From Serilophus lunatus (taxonomy: Eukaryota > Chordata > Aves > Passeriformes > Eurylaimidae): a stretch of 64,000 nt of DNA. The position numbers were made by a program, and so were the translations under genes. The notes beneath the pieces were generated by a model that did no database searches, was not told the origin of the DNA, and saw only the letters and a list, made by a program, of their open reading frames with translations. Below are positions 14,004 through 26,500 of this stretch, piece by piece (the stretch's first letter is position 1; every line of letters begins with the position of its first letter). The DNA lies in contig VXBA01001826.1 in the NCBI GenBank assembly GCA_013399895.1, positions 2,286,256-2,350,255 of the forward strand, in the 5' to 3' direction.

Positions 14004-15260
14004 CATTCCTTGGCATTGCATTTCAAACACAGAAAAATTTTCAGTAGCACCCAGGTAAACAGTATGTCCATGTCCTGTATTCCCTTATAAGGATTCTCTT
14101 TTAGGATTTATGTGGCTATTTCAAAAACCTAGACTTTATATTAAACCTCTCTAGCTTTCTATCAACATAAAAAGATTTAGCAGTGAATTTAAAAAATTTA
14201 TACCAAATTGGATCAACTTTCCATCCACCCAGTTCCACACTTCATCATATTAAAAGTGTTGACTATGTGATTTAATATCCCAGATAGGATCTGTGGACTA
14301 ACATGCTGGCACTGATTAAACTGGGCAATTATAAAATAGAACCTGATTTTCAGTCCTGTCAAATTGAGAGTGTTTCATAGATAAGTGTGATGATGAGAAA
14401 CATAAGAACAAGCACACTTGGTCTAAAACCTTTCATTTAACAAGCTTCAATTTGAGTATCTCAAACTTGAAGTAACTGTTTTGACATGAAACATCAATAA
14501 TCCAGAATTAGTAACTCAAAAGTACCTTTACTAGAACAAGCTTAGATTTTGAATCTTAGGAGAATTTCACAATATTGCTGATTCACATTCTGTTTAAAAA
14601 GCACGATGCCTCTTACCCTGGCTTTGCAAGTTTACTTTTTATATACATATAAAAATAAGTATACACATAGCTAGGAAAAGAGCCTTTCTTTCTGCTAGCT
14701 GTAAAATTCAGGAAATTCAACTCCATTACACATGGTAGTAGCTGCTGATTTTCTTTCCCAGTGGGGAAAACATATGATACAAGCAGCAATCAGTGCCATG
14801 TTTTCCATGCAAGGCAGGCAACAGGCAACTCACTGAGGACACCAGGTGAGAATGCTCACTTAGGAACCAAGCCATGGAAACTTGGTGAAGGCATCTCTTG
14901 TTTTCCAGAACAATAAAATCTACAACCTCTTGGAATTGCCACAACAAAACTCGTAAAGAACAGAAAAATAACTCAAAGCCTTTATAAGGTTATTTTGCTA
15001 AATCCCACTGGACCACACCATCATAAAATTTATTATTAATTGAACAGTGATGTGGCAATGAGAAGTATAAATCATGAGTGATGACTCTTTCCCTCTGCTG
15101 GTGGACAATGCATTTATATTGGAGTGGAAGAGCTGTCACCCAGGTCAGCAAACTGAAGTCTCCTGTACAACTTCCCAGAGAACAAAACCACCAATCCCAC
15201 AACATTTTGCACTGTCATTAGTCATTTAGGATTTTCTCCAAGACATTTGCACACATGGAA
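14004..15260. other. Intronic sequence without recognised genes
   Basis: AT-rich DNA between two minus-strand CR1 fragments. Nothing recognisable was found in it. Confidence 0.6.
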
Positions 15261-15420
15261 ATCATAGAATGGTTTGGGTTGGAAGGGACCTCAAAACTCA
15301 TCTCATTCCACTCCCTGCCATGGGCAGGGACACCTTCCACTATCCCAGGTTGCTCCAAGCCCCATCCAATCTGGCTTTGGGCACTTTCAAGAAAGGGGCA
15401 GCCACAGCTCCTCTGACAGA
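15261..15420 (-). repeat. CR1 LINE 3' end
   Basis: It begins ATCATAGAATGGTTTGGGTT and continues through CTGCCATGGGCAGGGACACC, CTATCCCAGGTTGCTCC, and GGGGCAGCCACAGCTCCTCT, where it is 5' truncated. It is well preserved and of the same tail type as the copy at 20212. Confidence 0.95.
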
Positions 15421-17104
15421 TAAGTAAGTGCATCTAGCAGGGAATTTCGTTTATTCGATACAGTTTATTTGTATGAGTTTTCAGTTAGCATATTTCTAGG
15501 CTCCTACCAAGGTCGAAAATTCCTTCCATTAACACAGGATTTTCTCGAAGAGCCCAAAAAGCCTTTACTTGGTTTTAATAAGATTTGTGGCCTTCACATA
15601 CTCTTAAGCTACTCTATACAATGTCTAACATGGGATATATTGAAAAGGTTGCCAGGAGATACATATAAGAGTTTACTGAATGATCCATTTTTTTACCTTT
15701 TTTATTAAGTTTTTAAATTATGTTCCTTTTCTATGTAACTCTTTTGAAAGCTTGATCTGCTTGAAACCTCACGCACCACAGGCATGTAGAGAGACATTAT
15801 TAAATTATAATATTCTTATTTTAAGTTTTAAATTATTAAAATTGCTGCCATTCAGCACCAGCATTTTTAGGCAAGTATAAAGTGTTTTCTAAGAGTCTTA
15901 AATCTTTCTGCTAAGATATCAATCTCAGGTCTTTTCCAAAAGTGTCTCCTGGAATGGATATTCATCCTTTTTATTTATGCCAGAGATGAAAACTATATAC
16001 CCAGCTGAACATGCAACTTTCCATTTACTTGTATTATTATAGCACCCCAGAGACCTAAATGATGGCCAGAATCTGAACAAATGCACTTTATTGAGCTAAA
16101 CCCCTTCGTTTCCTAGGAATTTGTATTACACTATCAAGTCCACAGTGAGACTCAGTAATGGATTCTTGTTCTGGATGAATAAAATAGGAGTTAAGGATTA
16201 ATTCAAGGAGTCCAAAACCCAGTGTAAGGTTTTCAGTAATATAACACTAATTTACCTGCTGAGACTTTCCTGTGTCTGAGCAGAGAGGGCCATGAATCCT
16301 AATGAGAGAAGGATGCTTTAGATAGGAAAGTTGAACAATTCTAGACCATCTTACTTTTGCTTTGTTTTCTAAAACATGGTTTAGAAGCTGCACTAACCAA
16401 AAATGATGCCCAAGTCCTTTGAACATATCTTTGGTTGTCCCTTTTAGGGAAAGCCTGTCCTGGTGACACAGATAGCAGTGGGACAAGAGATTTCCGTGAA
16501 CCCACCAGGTCAGACACCACATGAAAATGCCAAAGAATCTTCTCTGCAGTTCCATCCCACTATGTAATCTCAGTGTGTAACATATTCTGGCTGGTGGAAT
16601 ACACTCAGAGGGTAATGTATACTATATTTTTAGCAGTAAAGTCCCTGGCTGGTACCTTAATTCACCATTAGAGAATCCTGACCTATCCTATTTATACCCA
16701 TTACTTCCTAGACAAGTAAAAATGCAGTTGCCATCCATTCACCCAATTTTTATTTGCCTGTCCCTCAGCAAGCTAGTCTCACTCAAGAAGGTGTCACAGT
16801 CTTTTAAATACAAGGCCCAAACTGTTTGCTCTGATTCCTTTTGACTTGAGTATTTCATGGCACAGGGAGACATTGGCAACACCAGATTAGGAAAAATAAA
16901 GAGCAACTCTGAGTCTGAAGACTCATCTATCTCCTTTTCTTACACAGGACTATGCAGGCTTTAGCTAATTCAGGTCATTAGGTGTTTTCATTAATCCTTA
17001 AAATAGTCACAGTGTTCTTCTCACCCAAGTAACACTTTTGGTCTGCCTCAAAGATGCAAAAGCCTCTGCAAAAACTGGAACTGTCAACCATCACCACCTT
17101 CATC
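15421..17104. other. Intronic sequence without recognised genes
   Basis: AT-rich in its first half (to about 16050) and more mixed later. The 102-codon minus-strand frame at 16247-16555 has no recognisable family. No repeats were identified. Confidence 0.6.
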
Positions 17105-17337
17105 TTCTCTTCTCCAGGATGAACAATCCCAGCTCTCTCAGCCTGTCTTCACAGGAGAGGTGATCCAGCCTCTAATCAACTTAGTGGCCTCCTCTGGACT
17201 TTCTCCAGCAGCTCCATGTCCTTCCTGGGCCAGAACACCTGGAGGCAGCTCTGCACTGAGGTCTCACCAGAGCAGAGGAATAGAATCTCTTCCTTCACCC
17301 TGCTGGTCACATTGCTTTTGAGGCAGCCTAAGAAATG
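17105..17337 (-). repeat. CR1 LINE fragment from farther inside the element
   Basis: The reverse complement matches the CR1 region upstream of the common tail: TCTTCTCCAGGATGAACAA, CAGCTCTCTCAGCCTGTC, TCCAGCAGCTCCATGTCCTT, CTCACCAGAGCAGAGG, CCCTGCTGGTCACATTGCTT. The usual 3' tail is absent on its low-coordinate side. Confidence 0.85.
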
Positions 17338-17343
17338 ATGCAC

Positions 17344-17412
17344 CACAGAATTAAAGAACATTCTGAGTTGGTAGAGACCTACTTAAATCATCCAAGTCCA
17401 ACACCAAACCTG
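17344..17412 (-). repeat. CR1 LINE 3' terminal fragment abutting another CR1 piece
   Basis: The reverse complement reads GTGTTGGACTTGG, GGTCTCTACCAACTCAGAAT, then a degenerate end. The terminus lies within 10 bp of the 5' break of the fragment at 17105-17337, so two separate insertions, or one rearranged copy, sit side by side. Confidence 0.7.
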
Positions 17413-17413
17413 T

Positions 17414-18070
17414 TGAATTATTAAGGAGACTTTCCTATCTGACCATCCAGCAGCCACTCTGGCTGTCACACCCACACCACCTGAGCTGGGACAAGGCCCC
17501 TTCACAGCAGCAGCTCCAGGGACCCACCAAGTCCTGCTTGATTCCCTACATCCCACAGTCAGACCAAGTTTCCTCACCGGCTCAATCCCAGATTTCCCAT
17601 GGCAGCATCTCAATGCTTCATTCCTTAAAATAATTTAACCTTAGTGCAGTAACAAATGAACAGCCTGAGCCAGTGCCTTCTAGCAGGGATCCCAAACAGA
17701 GGAACCCCTGGGCTTTTATCCTCTCCCAGTCCAAGGGTGCCAAAGTTTGGGGTCCTCAGCTCCTGCCACATCTCTGGGGGTCTCTCACCCAGCAGTGCCA
17801 CGGGTTCCCGTGGCCTTTGATATGCCAAAGTTGGCAATTCACAGCCCTTTGCTTGGGGCTCCCACCCAGAGCCCAACCTGCAGCTGCCTCTCAAGGAACC
17901 CACAGGGAATGGGTTCCTCAATAGCTGCTCTTGCACTAGAGACAAACAACTCCTGCTCTGGTAAAACAGAGTCCTGCTCACACTGAACATACACAGAACA
18001 CCAGCAGCACGTGGCAGCTCGCTCCCCGATCCCAGACTGTAATTCCCATGCATACACTCCTGTCATGTTC
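17414..18070 (-). mobile_element. Possible solo LTR or other GC-richer old insertion
   Basis: This block is visibly GC- and CpG-richer than its flanks. On the minus strand it has GAGGATAAAAGCCC (TATA-like, 17711-17724) in a GC-rich setting, followed by an AT-rich TTAAATTATTTTAAGG and a further tract. That order would fit U3-R-U5 of an avian retroviral LTR. Against this, I could not define TG...CA ends or a target duplication, and no retroviral coding sequence is present. It may be unrelated single-copy DNA. A perfect 8-bp inverted repeat with 2-bp spacer (GCCACGGG / CCCGTGGC) is at 17797-17814. Confidence 0.3.
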
Positions 18071-20211
18071 ACATTCACGAGTGAGCAAACTCTTAGTGCC
18101 TCTGACTGTAAAGCTTTCACATACAATTTAGGTTTAAAATTCCCTGAAAGGAAAACAATGCTGGAAACACTTTCATAATGTGGAATCACAGGAGAGACAT
18201 GTGGACAAATGACTCAATGCATCCTTAGGTGACTACATTAAAATAATGGATCAGGTCTATCAGGCATTTCCCTTCCAAATTGTGTCATGGAAAAGACTAA
18301 ACAGGAGAATAACCATATTTCATGTCCAGAAAAAGCAGTATTTCTGGAAAAGAATGTTTTTTCGTTCAGTACTTGTCATCAATTTAGATTATGTGAAGAA
18401 GTCTGAGTGTTACTTTATAGACATTTTAATAGAATTTTCTGGCATTAGGATAATGCTGCAATAAAAGCAGTGCTTTTCACTTAACTGTGAGAAACTTAAA
18501 AACTGAGAGACTTTTAATTTGGGCTTATTTGTGGATCTCCTTAACATTATATACCAGGAAGAGTCAGCTGGGCAAGTAAATAAAAGCAGAATATTAGGAG
18601 CAGAACATACACGTGGAGAGACAAGAGTCTGAAGACCTCCTTTGACAACTGCTCAGTGTATTAAGAAATGTGGTTTAGCTTCAGAAGTAGCTTCTGATAG
18701 TGGATTTGCTGAAGAACGATTTCAACAAACTTTCTAAAATCCTGAGTTGATGTGTGAAGGGATTTTCTACCACTGAAACAACACTATTGTCTCTCCTTTC
18801 CCCCTCTGCTGTACAAAAGTGATCACAACCTCTATCACCTCCCCTCCTTCACCTGCCACCGGCACTGACAGCTCCACCTTTCACCTTCCACACTCTTACA
18901 TGGTTTTTTTCTAATACAGCATCACATAGAATTCAAAATCAAGATACAGCAGCAGAAAGCCATTTCTGTGCTTTTCCCCCTCACCTCCCCTTTTAACTAA
19001 GTAGGAAAGAAAATAAAATCACTGCTTAGATTTAATTAATGGAGTTGAAAATTTCAGTTAAAAAGTCAACTGCAGTATCAGGAATGGAGAAAAATTATAT
19101 TGAAATAAGTGTGTGGCTCAAGGCCTTACCACTGCAAATGAACAAATGTTCTCACTGTACAGAAAGTAAGTGAAAAGCAAGGATTTAATTGCCTTTTCTC
19201 TGTGGTACAAGTGGACATATTAAAACTAAGCATGGTGAAAGAGAGGAGTTAATTTGATAAATCTTCTAGGGCTGTAGAAAGGACAGCTGGTATTTAAAAG
19301 GCAAAATAATACAGTGTGAGCTTCCCCTCTTCCTCCCTTCCTACTTACTCTTATCAAAGCATCCCAGAGCTCTTACAAGCCCTTCCTACCTACACAACTG
19401 ATCCATTCAAATGTTTCTGTGGGCTTGTGGATGGATCCAAAATCTGATATGCTGCTCTTTCTTATGTAGATCCTTCCCTTCTTTTGAGAATGAAACTCTG
19501 ATTTCCCTAAGAAATTATAAAAACTTAGGGGAGGGAATCAACCAAACAAGTGATTTTTTTTTCATGACTGTGTAAGAAAATGGCCCCTGGTGCCAATTAC
19601 TGTCATGCAGCAGAGTCCATTAGATATTGGGATTTGAACCTGTTGTGGCATCACACAAGACTCCCTGCAAGTTCCCTGTTTTAATACAGTTTCACGGGCA
19701 GAAATGTCACTTAATCCCCTGGCAAATTGCTTTAAAAAAGATTGCTAAGCATGAAGAGTTTTCTAGCATTCCAAGTAAGTTATCACACAGTTGCCAACTC
19801 CATGAAACAGAACCCAGAAGTGCCAAACTCAATTTCATCCCGTTCTACCAGTGTTACACAATCTCCTGGTGTTTTTACGTCTTTCATGATCCCAGCACTC
19901 AGTGGAGCAGCAATACCCTTTCCCACAAACACAAGTGAAATGGCAGAGCTCATTTAAGTGCAAAAACTTGAACATATTGGAAAGCTTTTGCTTGTGCACC
20001 TGCCCAGGAAAGTTTACAGTGACTCTACTCAGGAGTAAATTAAATACAGAGCTGACACTAGAACACAGTTACTCCACAAAGATCCCCCTGCTGAGCATTT
20101 AAGGACTGACTGGGGGAACATGTGGGGCTACAGGGGGCCATAACATACAGAAACATCAGCTTCCTGAAGATTCCTCCTACTGCTATTTCTGAAGCAAATG
20201 ATATGTTATAT
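18071..20211. other. Intronic sequence without recognised genes
   Basis: AT-rich intron DNA with pyrimidine-rich patches (about 18795-18900 and 19320-19400). The 103-codon plus-strand frame at 19627-19938 shows no recognisable domain. No interspersed repeat was seen. Confidence 0.6.
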
Positions 20212-20410
20212 ATAAGTAAGAAATTCTTCCCTGTGAGGTGGTGAGGCCCTGGCACAGGTTGCCCAGAGAAGCTGTGGCTGCCCCAGCCCTGGTCCAAGGC
20301 CAGGTTGGATGGGGCTTGGAACAACCTGGGATAGTGGAAGGTGTCTCTGCCCATGGCAGGGGGTTGGAACTGGATGATCTTTAAAGTCCCAACCCAAATC
20401 ATTCTATGAT
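20212..20410 (+). repeat. CR1 LINE 3' end
   Basis: Plus-strand tail: AGAAATTCTTCCCTGTGAGG, GTGAGGCCCTGGCACAGG, AGAGAAGCTGTGGCTGCC, GGTTGGATGGGGCTTGGA, GGGATAGTGGAAGGTGTC, and terminal AACCCAAATCATTCTATGAT. It lacks a few bases after CCCAGCCCTGG compared with sister copies. Confidence 0.95.
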
Positions 20411-21220
20411 CTTTGTTAAATACACAGCATTTGCTTACTTAAAATTCCTGTACTCTTTCCTCCATTGTCCCACCTTGCACTGAGCATCTGGTATTTTTTT
20501 TTTAATAAACAGATCCTAAATAACTGAAGATTCTTTTATTTAAAATACTAAAGACTTGATAAAAATTTCAGCCGGCAGCTGCTGTTCATAGGCAGCACTC
20601 TGGAGGCAGCCAGGATACTGGGAGGGAGAGAAACAGCACGAGAGCAAAATGTATTTGGTTTGTCGCTGTTTCTGGAGAAGCTTTCCCCATGCCACCACCC
20701 CCTGCAGGTCTGAGCATCATCTGGAAAAGAAAGCTGTGTGGGAAAATAACTCAGCTGTTTCCTCTGCCACTACATGCATGGAAAAGCTGTGCCCAACAGG
20801 AACATGGATCACCTTCTGTTACCTGAGCTGCAATTAGGAGAGCCAGGATTTCTTCTGCATTCACATAACACAGGAATACAAGCAGCTTGTGCTTCACAAG
20901 GAATATCCTCATGCTCAGGGCATTGAACAATGACGTGATCTTGTAATTCAAGAACTCTTCAGAGAGCATTTGATTGTTCTGCAGGAATACAAGTAACTTT
21001 AAACTGTCTTTCAAATTAAACAATATCAGTTCCCCCCAGAGGCTGAGTTAGATTTGTGCCTCCTTTACATCATAGAAACCAACTGCTGTGGCCACTGTTT
21101 CCTAAAGTGAATGAAGAAATTCCACAAGCAGAGTGGAAATGGAAAATTCTCCATTTTTCTCATGATTCCCACAAAACAAAGTGTTGCCATTTTGAAATGC
21201 AGTGCTCCATCTCTAAAATA
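20411..21220. other. Intronic sequence without recognised genes
   Basis: Mixed-composition DNA between a plus- and a minus-strand CR1. It has a T-rich run near 20494-20505. No genes or repeats were recognised. Confidence 0.6.
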
Positions 21221-21452
21221 TCATAGAATCACTTAATTTGGAAAAGACCTCTAAGATCAGAGTCAGATCATTTACCCAATGCTGCCAAAGCCACCACTAA
21301 CCCACGTCCCCCTAAGTTCCCCCTCTAAATGTTTTTTAAATCCCTCCAGGGTTGGGGGCTCTACCACTGCCCGAGGCAATCTGTTCCAATGCTGGATAAT
21401 CCTTTCCAAAAAGGTATTTTTCCCTAAACCACCCCTGGCACAACTTGAGATC
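21221..21452 (-). repeat. CR1 LINE 3' end, AATTTGGAAAAGACCTC subfamily
   Basis: It starts TCATAGAATCACTTAATTTG and continues GAAAAGACCTCTAAGATCA, CTAAGTTCCCCCTCTAAATG, TCCCTCCAGGGTTGGGG, CAATCTGTTCCAATGCTGG, CACCCCTGGCACAACTTGAG. This is a different tail type from the GTGGAAGGTGTCC copies. It is moderately diverged and 5' truncated. Confidence 0.93.
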
Positions 21453-22858
21453 ATGTTAACACACACAAGGCAACAAGAGTGCAAAAAAGAACCAGCAAAC
21501 AGTAAATAACTGCTGAATGCACCCAGCTTTTTACACACTGAACTTCCTTAGGCAATTCTGTACTCATAGCTGTGACCCTGCACATAGAAGTGCAGATCAA
21601 ATCCCAATTCTTAATGATTTTTCCAAAACCTCTAAGCCAGAAAAGCTTTGCTAAACTCAGGAGTCACAAAATCTGTTGTTTTTTTACTCTGAAACACTTA
21701 CAGAAATTATCAATATTCAGAAAAATTATCAAAGCTCCTGCAGCTGCAAGTTATTTAGAAAACAAAGGGAAGTAATTAAGACCAGTTGGATCAGATGCTG
21801 AATAGAAGTAACAGTGAAAAAATATTACTCAGGTGAGAGTATAAAGTTTGAGATTTCTCAAGTTTGTCTTAAATCACAAGGCAAACAATATGTGTTTGCA
21901 GGATTAACTCCTGGAATGCAAGAGCATTCAGATGCTTGTGAGACTTGGGATTTCTGTCCCTTCCTACAGATACAATGGGTCCTGTAAACCTCGGTATGAG
22001 AGAAGTGTTCTCACTGGAAGCACCAGGTACTTCTAGCAGCTAAAATCCCCTAAATTGTTACTTTGCACCCTTTTATTTTCTCCTCGTGTTTATCTTCACA
22101 GAGGATGACACACAAGAGAAGAAAAAACTGTGCTTCAGCAAAGAAAATTTATTCTCTTTCATATGAACTGTAGTGCTCAGACATGCTCCACAGGAGAAAA
22201 AGCCAGTCTCCCTATTCCACAGCGCAACAATCACAGATCGGTATCATCTGCTGTGTTCCTGATCTATTCAGCAAACAGCAAATCAAGCCACACCCTCAAG
22301 CTCTGAAGATCTGAACAGATCCCGAGGCACAGCCAGTAGGTAGGAGAAAACTTCTTCCAATGCTGCAGAAAATGGAGCTGACCCAGACAACCTTGATTTC
22401 CAGATTTAACTGCCAGCACAATGGAGCAAAAGCACTGCTATCATTAGCACAACAAAAATGATGCAGAAATGAAGTCTTTCCGTATGGAGTTTTTACACAA
22501 AGCCAAACTCTTCCCATTCCTCACTCACTGTCACAAATCCAGTGGCCAAACACATCAGAGGGCTAAGCAGCCATGGGCAGGTTTTTGTCCACACTGTCCA
22601 ACTCATCCAAAACTTCTCAGTTGCCTCAACACCTACTCTTTGAACACTATAACCAGAAGATGATTTATCTCCATGAGATATATGTCCCATTTCAGTCAAA
22701 TGATCCTCCTGAACTGGTGAGGACAGAAAGGAGAGAACACTTTGTTACTCTCTTTAGTTCCTACAGCTTTCCCAGACAAGAAAAAAGCAACTGCATACAG
22801 ATCTCTGTTCTTCAGATGATGGCAGGACCTTTTGGCACTACTCTTACTTATTTGAAAT

Positions 22859-22931
22859 TAAAAAAAAACAAAAAAACCCAAAAAAACAAAAAAACCAACC
22901 AAACAAAGCAAAACAAAAAAACCCCCACCAC
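22859..22931. repeat. A/C-rich low-complexity tract
   Basis: Runs of A7 separated by C or CCC, then CCAACCAAACAAAGC and ACCCCCACCACC. An oppositely oriented T/G-rich tract lies about 760 bp away at 23689. Confidence 0.9.
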
Positions 22932-23466
22932 CTTTGAATAAAAAATAATACCATTTGGAATAATGTACTTCAAAATCCTGGATCTATGGGGATGTGGCTG
23001 TAGCTGTTTTCTGGTAAATCACTTAAACATTTATCTATGTACAATATCTTTGGACTTGCCTGCTTAAAAAATGAGAATTTAACCAATTTGTTGTGTAAAG
23101 AGTGACTATGGTACTGACAGAGCCTTAACAAAGAAGTCACAGTCTAAATTTACAGAACAAGACTAGTTCCACCATGGCAACAAATCAGCAAACAGCAAAA
23201 ACTCCTAAAACTGAGAAGCAGTCTCACCTCTAATCACACTGACACCAGGTGCATAATTCTTAAATACAGTCATTTCTGGCACACTCTCTGCAAAAGAAAA
23301 CATTAAACTCTGTGTACAAATATCCCCTGAAAACATGTTTACAGATGCACACTGTCTTGCAATAAAAACTGCATCTGTAATACTGCCTGGGATGATTTTC
23401 ATCCAGGTAGGAAATAATCAGGTGTTTACAAATCTAGGATTGTAAATAAGCACAAGGCTTGCAGCA

Positions 23467-23500
23467 GATAGATATATAGATATATATATATGTATATATT
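23467..23500. repeat. (GATA)/(TA)n microsatellite
   Basis: GATAGATATATAGATA followed by TA repeats, interrupted by one TG. Confidence 0.9.
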
Positions 23501-23688
23501 CTGAAGCAAAAGACCGTAGACAACTGCACTGAAAAGGCAAAAGTAATAACTAGATTTGTTCCAAAGCATGCAGCTGTCTAAGCAGAGCTCTCCTTGACTC
23601 ATTTACATGTATCTAACCACACACCCTCAAAAACATAGAGGGAAAAGGCTAGGGAGACTCCTCAACCTGGAACTCCTTTCTTTGAATT

Positions 23689-23753
23689 GTTTTCTTGTTT
23701 GTTTTTTGTGGGATTTTTGGGGGGCATTGGTTTGGTTTGGAGGTTTTTTTGTG
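23689..23753. repeat. T/G-rich low-complexity tract
   Basis: Runs of T4-T7 with G2-G6, including GGATTTTTGGGGGG and TTTGGTTTGGAGG. Confidence 0.85.
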
Positions 23754-23959
23754 GAATGGAGAGAGGATGGGAACATTAGGGGTTTGATTTCTGATGTGTT
23801 TTGGCTTTTTAAAACATGTAACATTATTAAAGTCTTAGACAGAAAGGAGACTTATCAAGCCCTACCTCAGAATCAAAGCAGCATTACCAGACCTACATTC
23901 TAATAGATACCAACATAATAATATTTCAAGAGCAGATAAAACCAGTTCCACTCACATAG

Positions 23960-23972
23960 GAGAGAGAGAGAG
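23960..23972. repeat. Short (AG)n run
   Basis: About six uninterrupted AG units followed by an A-rich stretch. Confidence 0.8.
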
Positions 23973-26485
23973 AAAAAATAAAAACCCCTTCAGTTCACTG
24001 AAGCATTGAAAAAAGGTCAACTTCAAACAGACCTCACCAGGTTGAAGCTGAGAGTTGAACATCACAGCATAACCCAGAGCAGAAATCTCTGGTGACTTCA
24101 GTGGCTTTTTCCCTCTGTTTGGTTGAGACCAAATAATAAGGTGGGTCAAGTGGCTTTCAGAGAAGCAGCAGCTCTGAAAAATTCAGCCACAGCATTAGCT
24201 TTGATGACCTTAAATAAGACATCATGGCCCAAGACAAGCATTACTTCATCAGGAATCAGATGCAAGGTGGAGGTCTCCATGCTGGGAAGATTCAAAAGCC
24301 TTTGAGCTATAAATTACTGGTTCCACACACTCACAACCAGCAATTTCGGCCTGAAGTGCAAAACCAAAATGAACTTTTGTAGGAGCTGTAGAAGCCCTTG
24401 TGAGCATGAGTGTACTCTGCTGAAATTCTCTGCACAGGTGAAGTCAAATATGTGAATTTTTCATGTGATACAACTTAGTGCTGAAATACGGAGCTAATTT
24501 GAAAGGAAGTACAAAAGTTTCAGAGCCAGACAAACTTCTGGACTTTGGTCAAAGGGCATTTGCCATATATGACTGTAAATACCATCCCAGTCTTTAGCAT
24601 GGAATATGTACAGCAATACGAGAGCACAAACACACACCCCACGGCTGCTGAACCAGAGCTGCTTCCACAAAAAGCTCCAGTGAAAAGATTCTTTAAGATA
24701 ATAAAACAAAGCTTTGTGAAGCAAAGTTAATTAATAAGAATTAATGGCATTATCAAAACATGCCAAAAACAGCAACAATCAACCACCAAATCCACAATTT
24801 GATATTCAGCACAGATACACTTTCTGAATTATTGTTCCTTTTATGTCCTTACGTTCTCACAACTTCACTACAGCTCCTCCTTATCCCCTCCTTCAACAGT
24901 AGCTCACTGACCTGAGCCAGACAAACACAGCTGAGCACCCACTAATTTGGAACCTATTACCAAAATTTGGTTCTACTCCCTACCTACTTCCTCCTCAGCC
25001 CCCAGGAAAATTTTACCCAAGCATAAATCCTATTTGGAATTCAGCTGCAGTTGGTTATTTGCTGCAAAAATGAATGATCAAGGAAAAGGGAAAGAGAAGA
25101 GCTGGTAGAGATAACTTGCCATGGAAGTGAAGTTTAGGAATCTCAGGCTAGAAGTGCTTCATGTTATTACTGTCAGCCATCCTTCAACTGCACTAAAAAA
25201 CTTGAGTGCAGATCACAGGCTATTACCTGTATAGAAAAGAACCTGTTCTTACACGGTAAGAAATAGGTCACAGATGACTGATTCGGCCAGCTAAAAATGT
25301 CTCTAGAGCTCCTCTAAATTCTCTAAACCCTGAATTCTCTAAAACCTGAAAAGGTACCACAGAGCAGTGAACAGCTCCCTTCTTGTCCTAGACTGGGAGT
25401 GGGGACAGCAACAAAATACAGGCACAGTTCTCATTGTCTTGTGCTATGACGTATATGGAATTTTCAAGTGTGAAATAGCAAATTATTCCTGCATTTTACA
25501 TCCAAATTACAAGAATTTAGAGGCCTCAGATTTGCTTTTTCTGCTGGAGGGGATCCAAACTCAGAGCACTATATTTCTAGTCACTCAGCTGCCACTGCCC
25601 TCTGTAGACCAGAACAGACTTGTCCAACCTAGAATTACCTCTGAAGAATTTTGCCCCATTATTTTCATCACATGAACAGGGAGGAAAGAAAGGCACGAAA
25701 ATTAGACTTCCCTGTCTCTCCTGATCCCTGCAAGCCACTTATCACACTCTCAAGACCTGAGAGAAATTACCTGCTACATTTCTACTATCTGCTTGTAATG
25801 AGTACTTTCCTGTTGTAGTTATCCATGGCTGCTCCGGATTTCTACTGTAATGGCATAAAAATCTTCAACAAACTCTAAGTCAGTGCATCAACAAGTGTTT
25901 ATTATACCTTGCAAACCACCTCTTTTTTTTCCTCTGGCTATTTGCTCTAAAAAAAATCCAATTATTTGTGGCTGTTCCATCAACTGCAATTCTCTCTTGG
26001 TTTGTTTTTGTTTTCATGGAGAGTTCAGTACAGAAAATAGAAACAAAAGGATTACACAGTGTTAAACTCCCTGTACCAAGGGACCCGTGTGTTACAACAC
26101 ATACTGCTTAACAGTTATGATTTTCATGGCTTTTGAAGAGTAAAAGCTTTTGGTACCAATGCAATAATTAACTGATGGCACTGCTGACATCAGCAGTGTA
26201 ACTGTCCAAAGGAGGACCCCAAAAAACCTTCCTGTAAACAAACTAATAATAAAATCCTATTTATTGGCACAGCATTTTGGCTAATCTTTCTCTTTTGTTC
26301 GACACAAGTTCAGAAGATACAATTTGAACATCCATCCCTTCTGAAGTGACCAACACTTTTCCTCTTCTGAAGTTTTTCAGTGAGAGTTGTTGGATTAAGA
26401 AATTTTTGTTCCCACAAAACATAATTCAAGCTTTCCCCAAAGAGCAGATGTCTGTAACCCCAGTAATTCATTTTTAGTTTCCAGC

Positions 26486-26500
26486 CTATCTATCTATCTA
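26486..26500. repeat. Short (CTAT)n microsatellite
   Basis: Nearly four CTAT units (CTATCTATCTATCTA). Confidence 0.85.
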
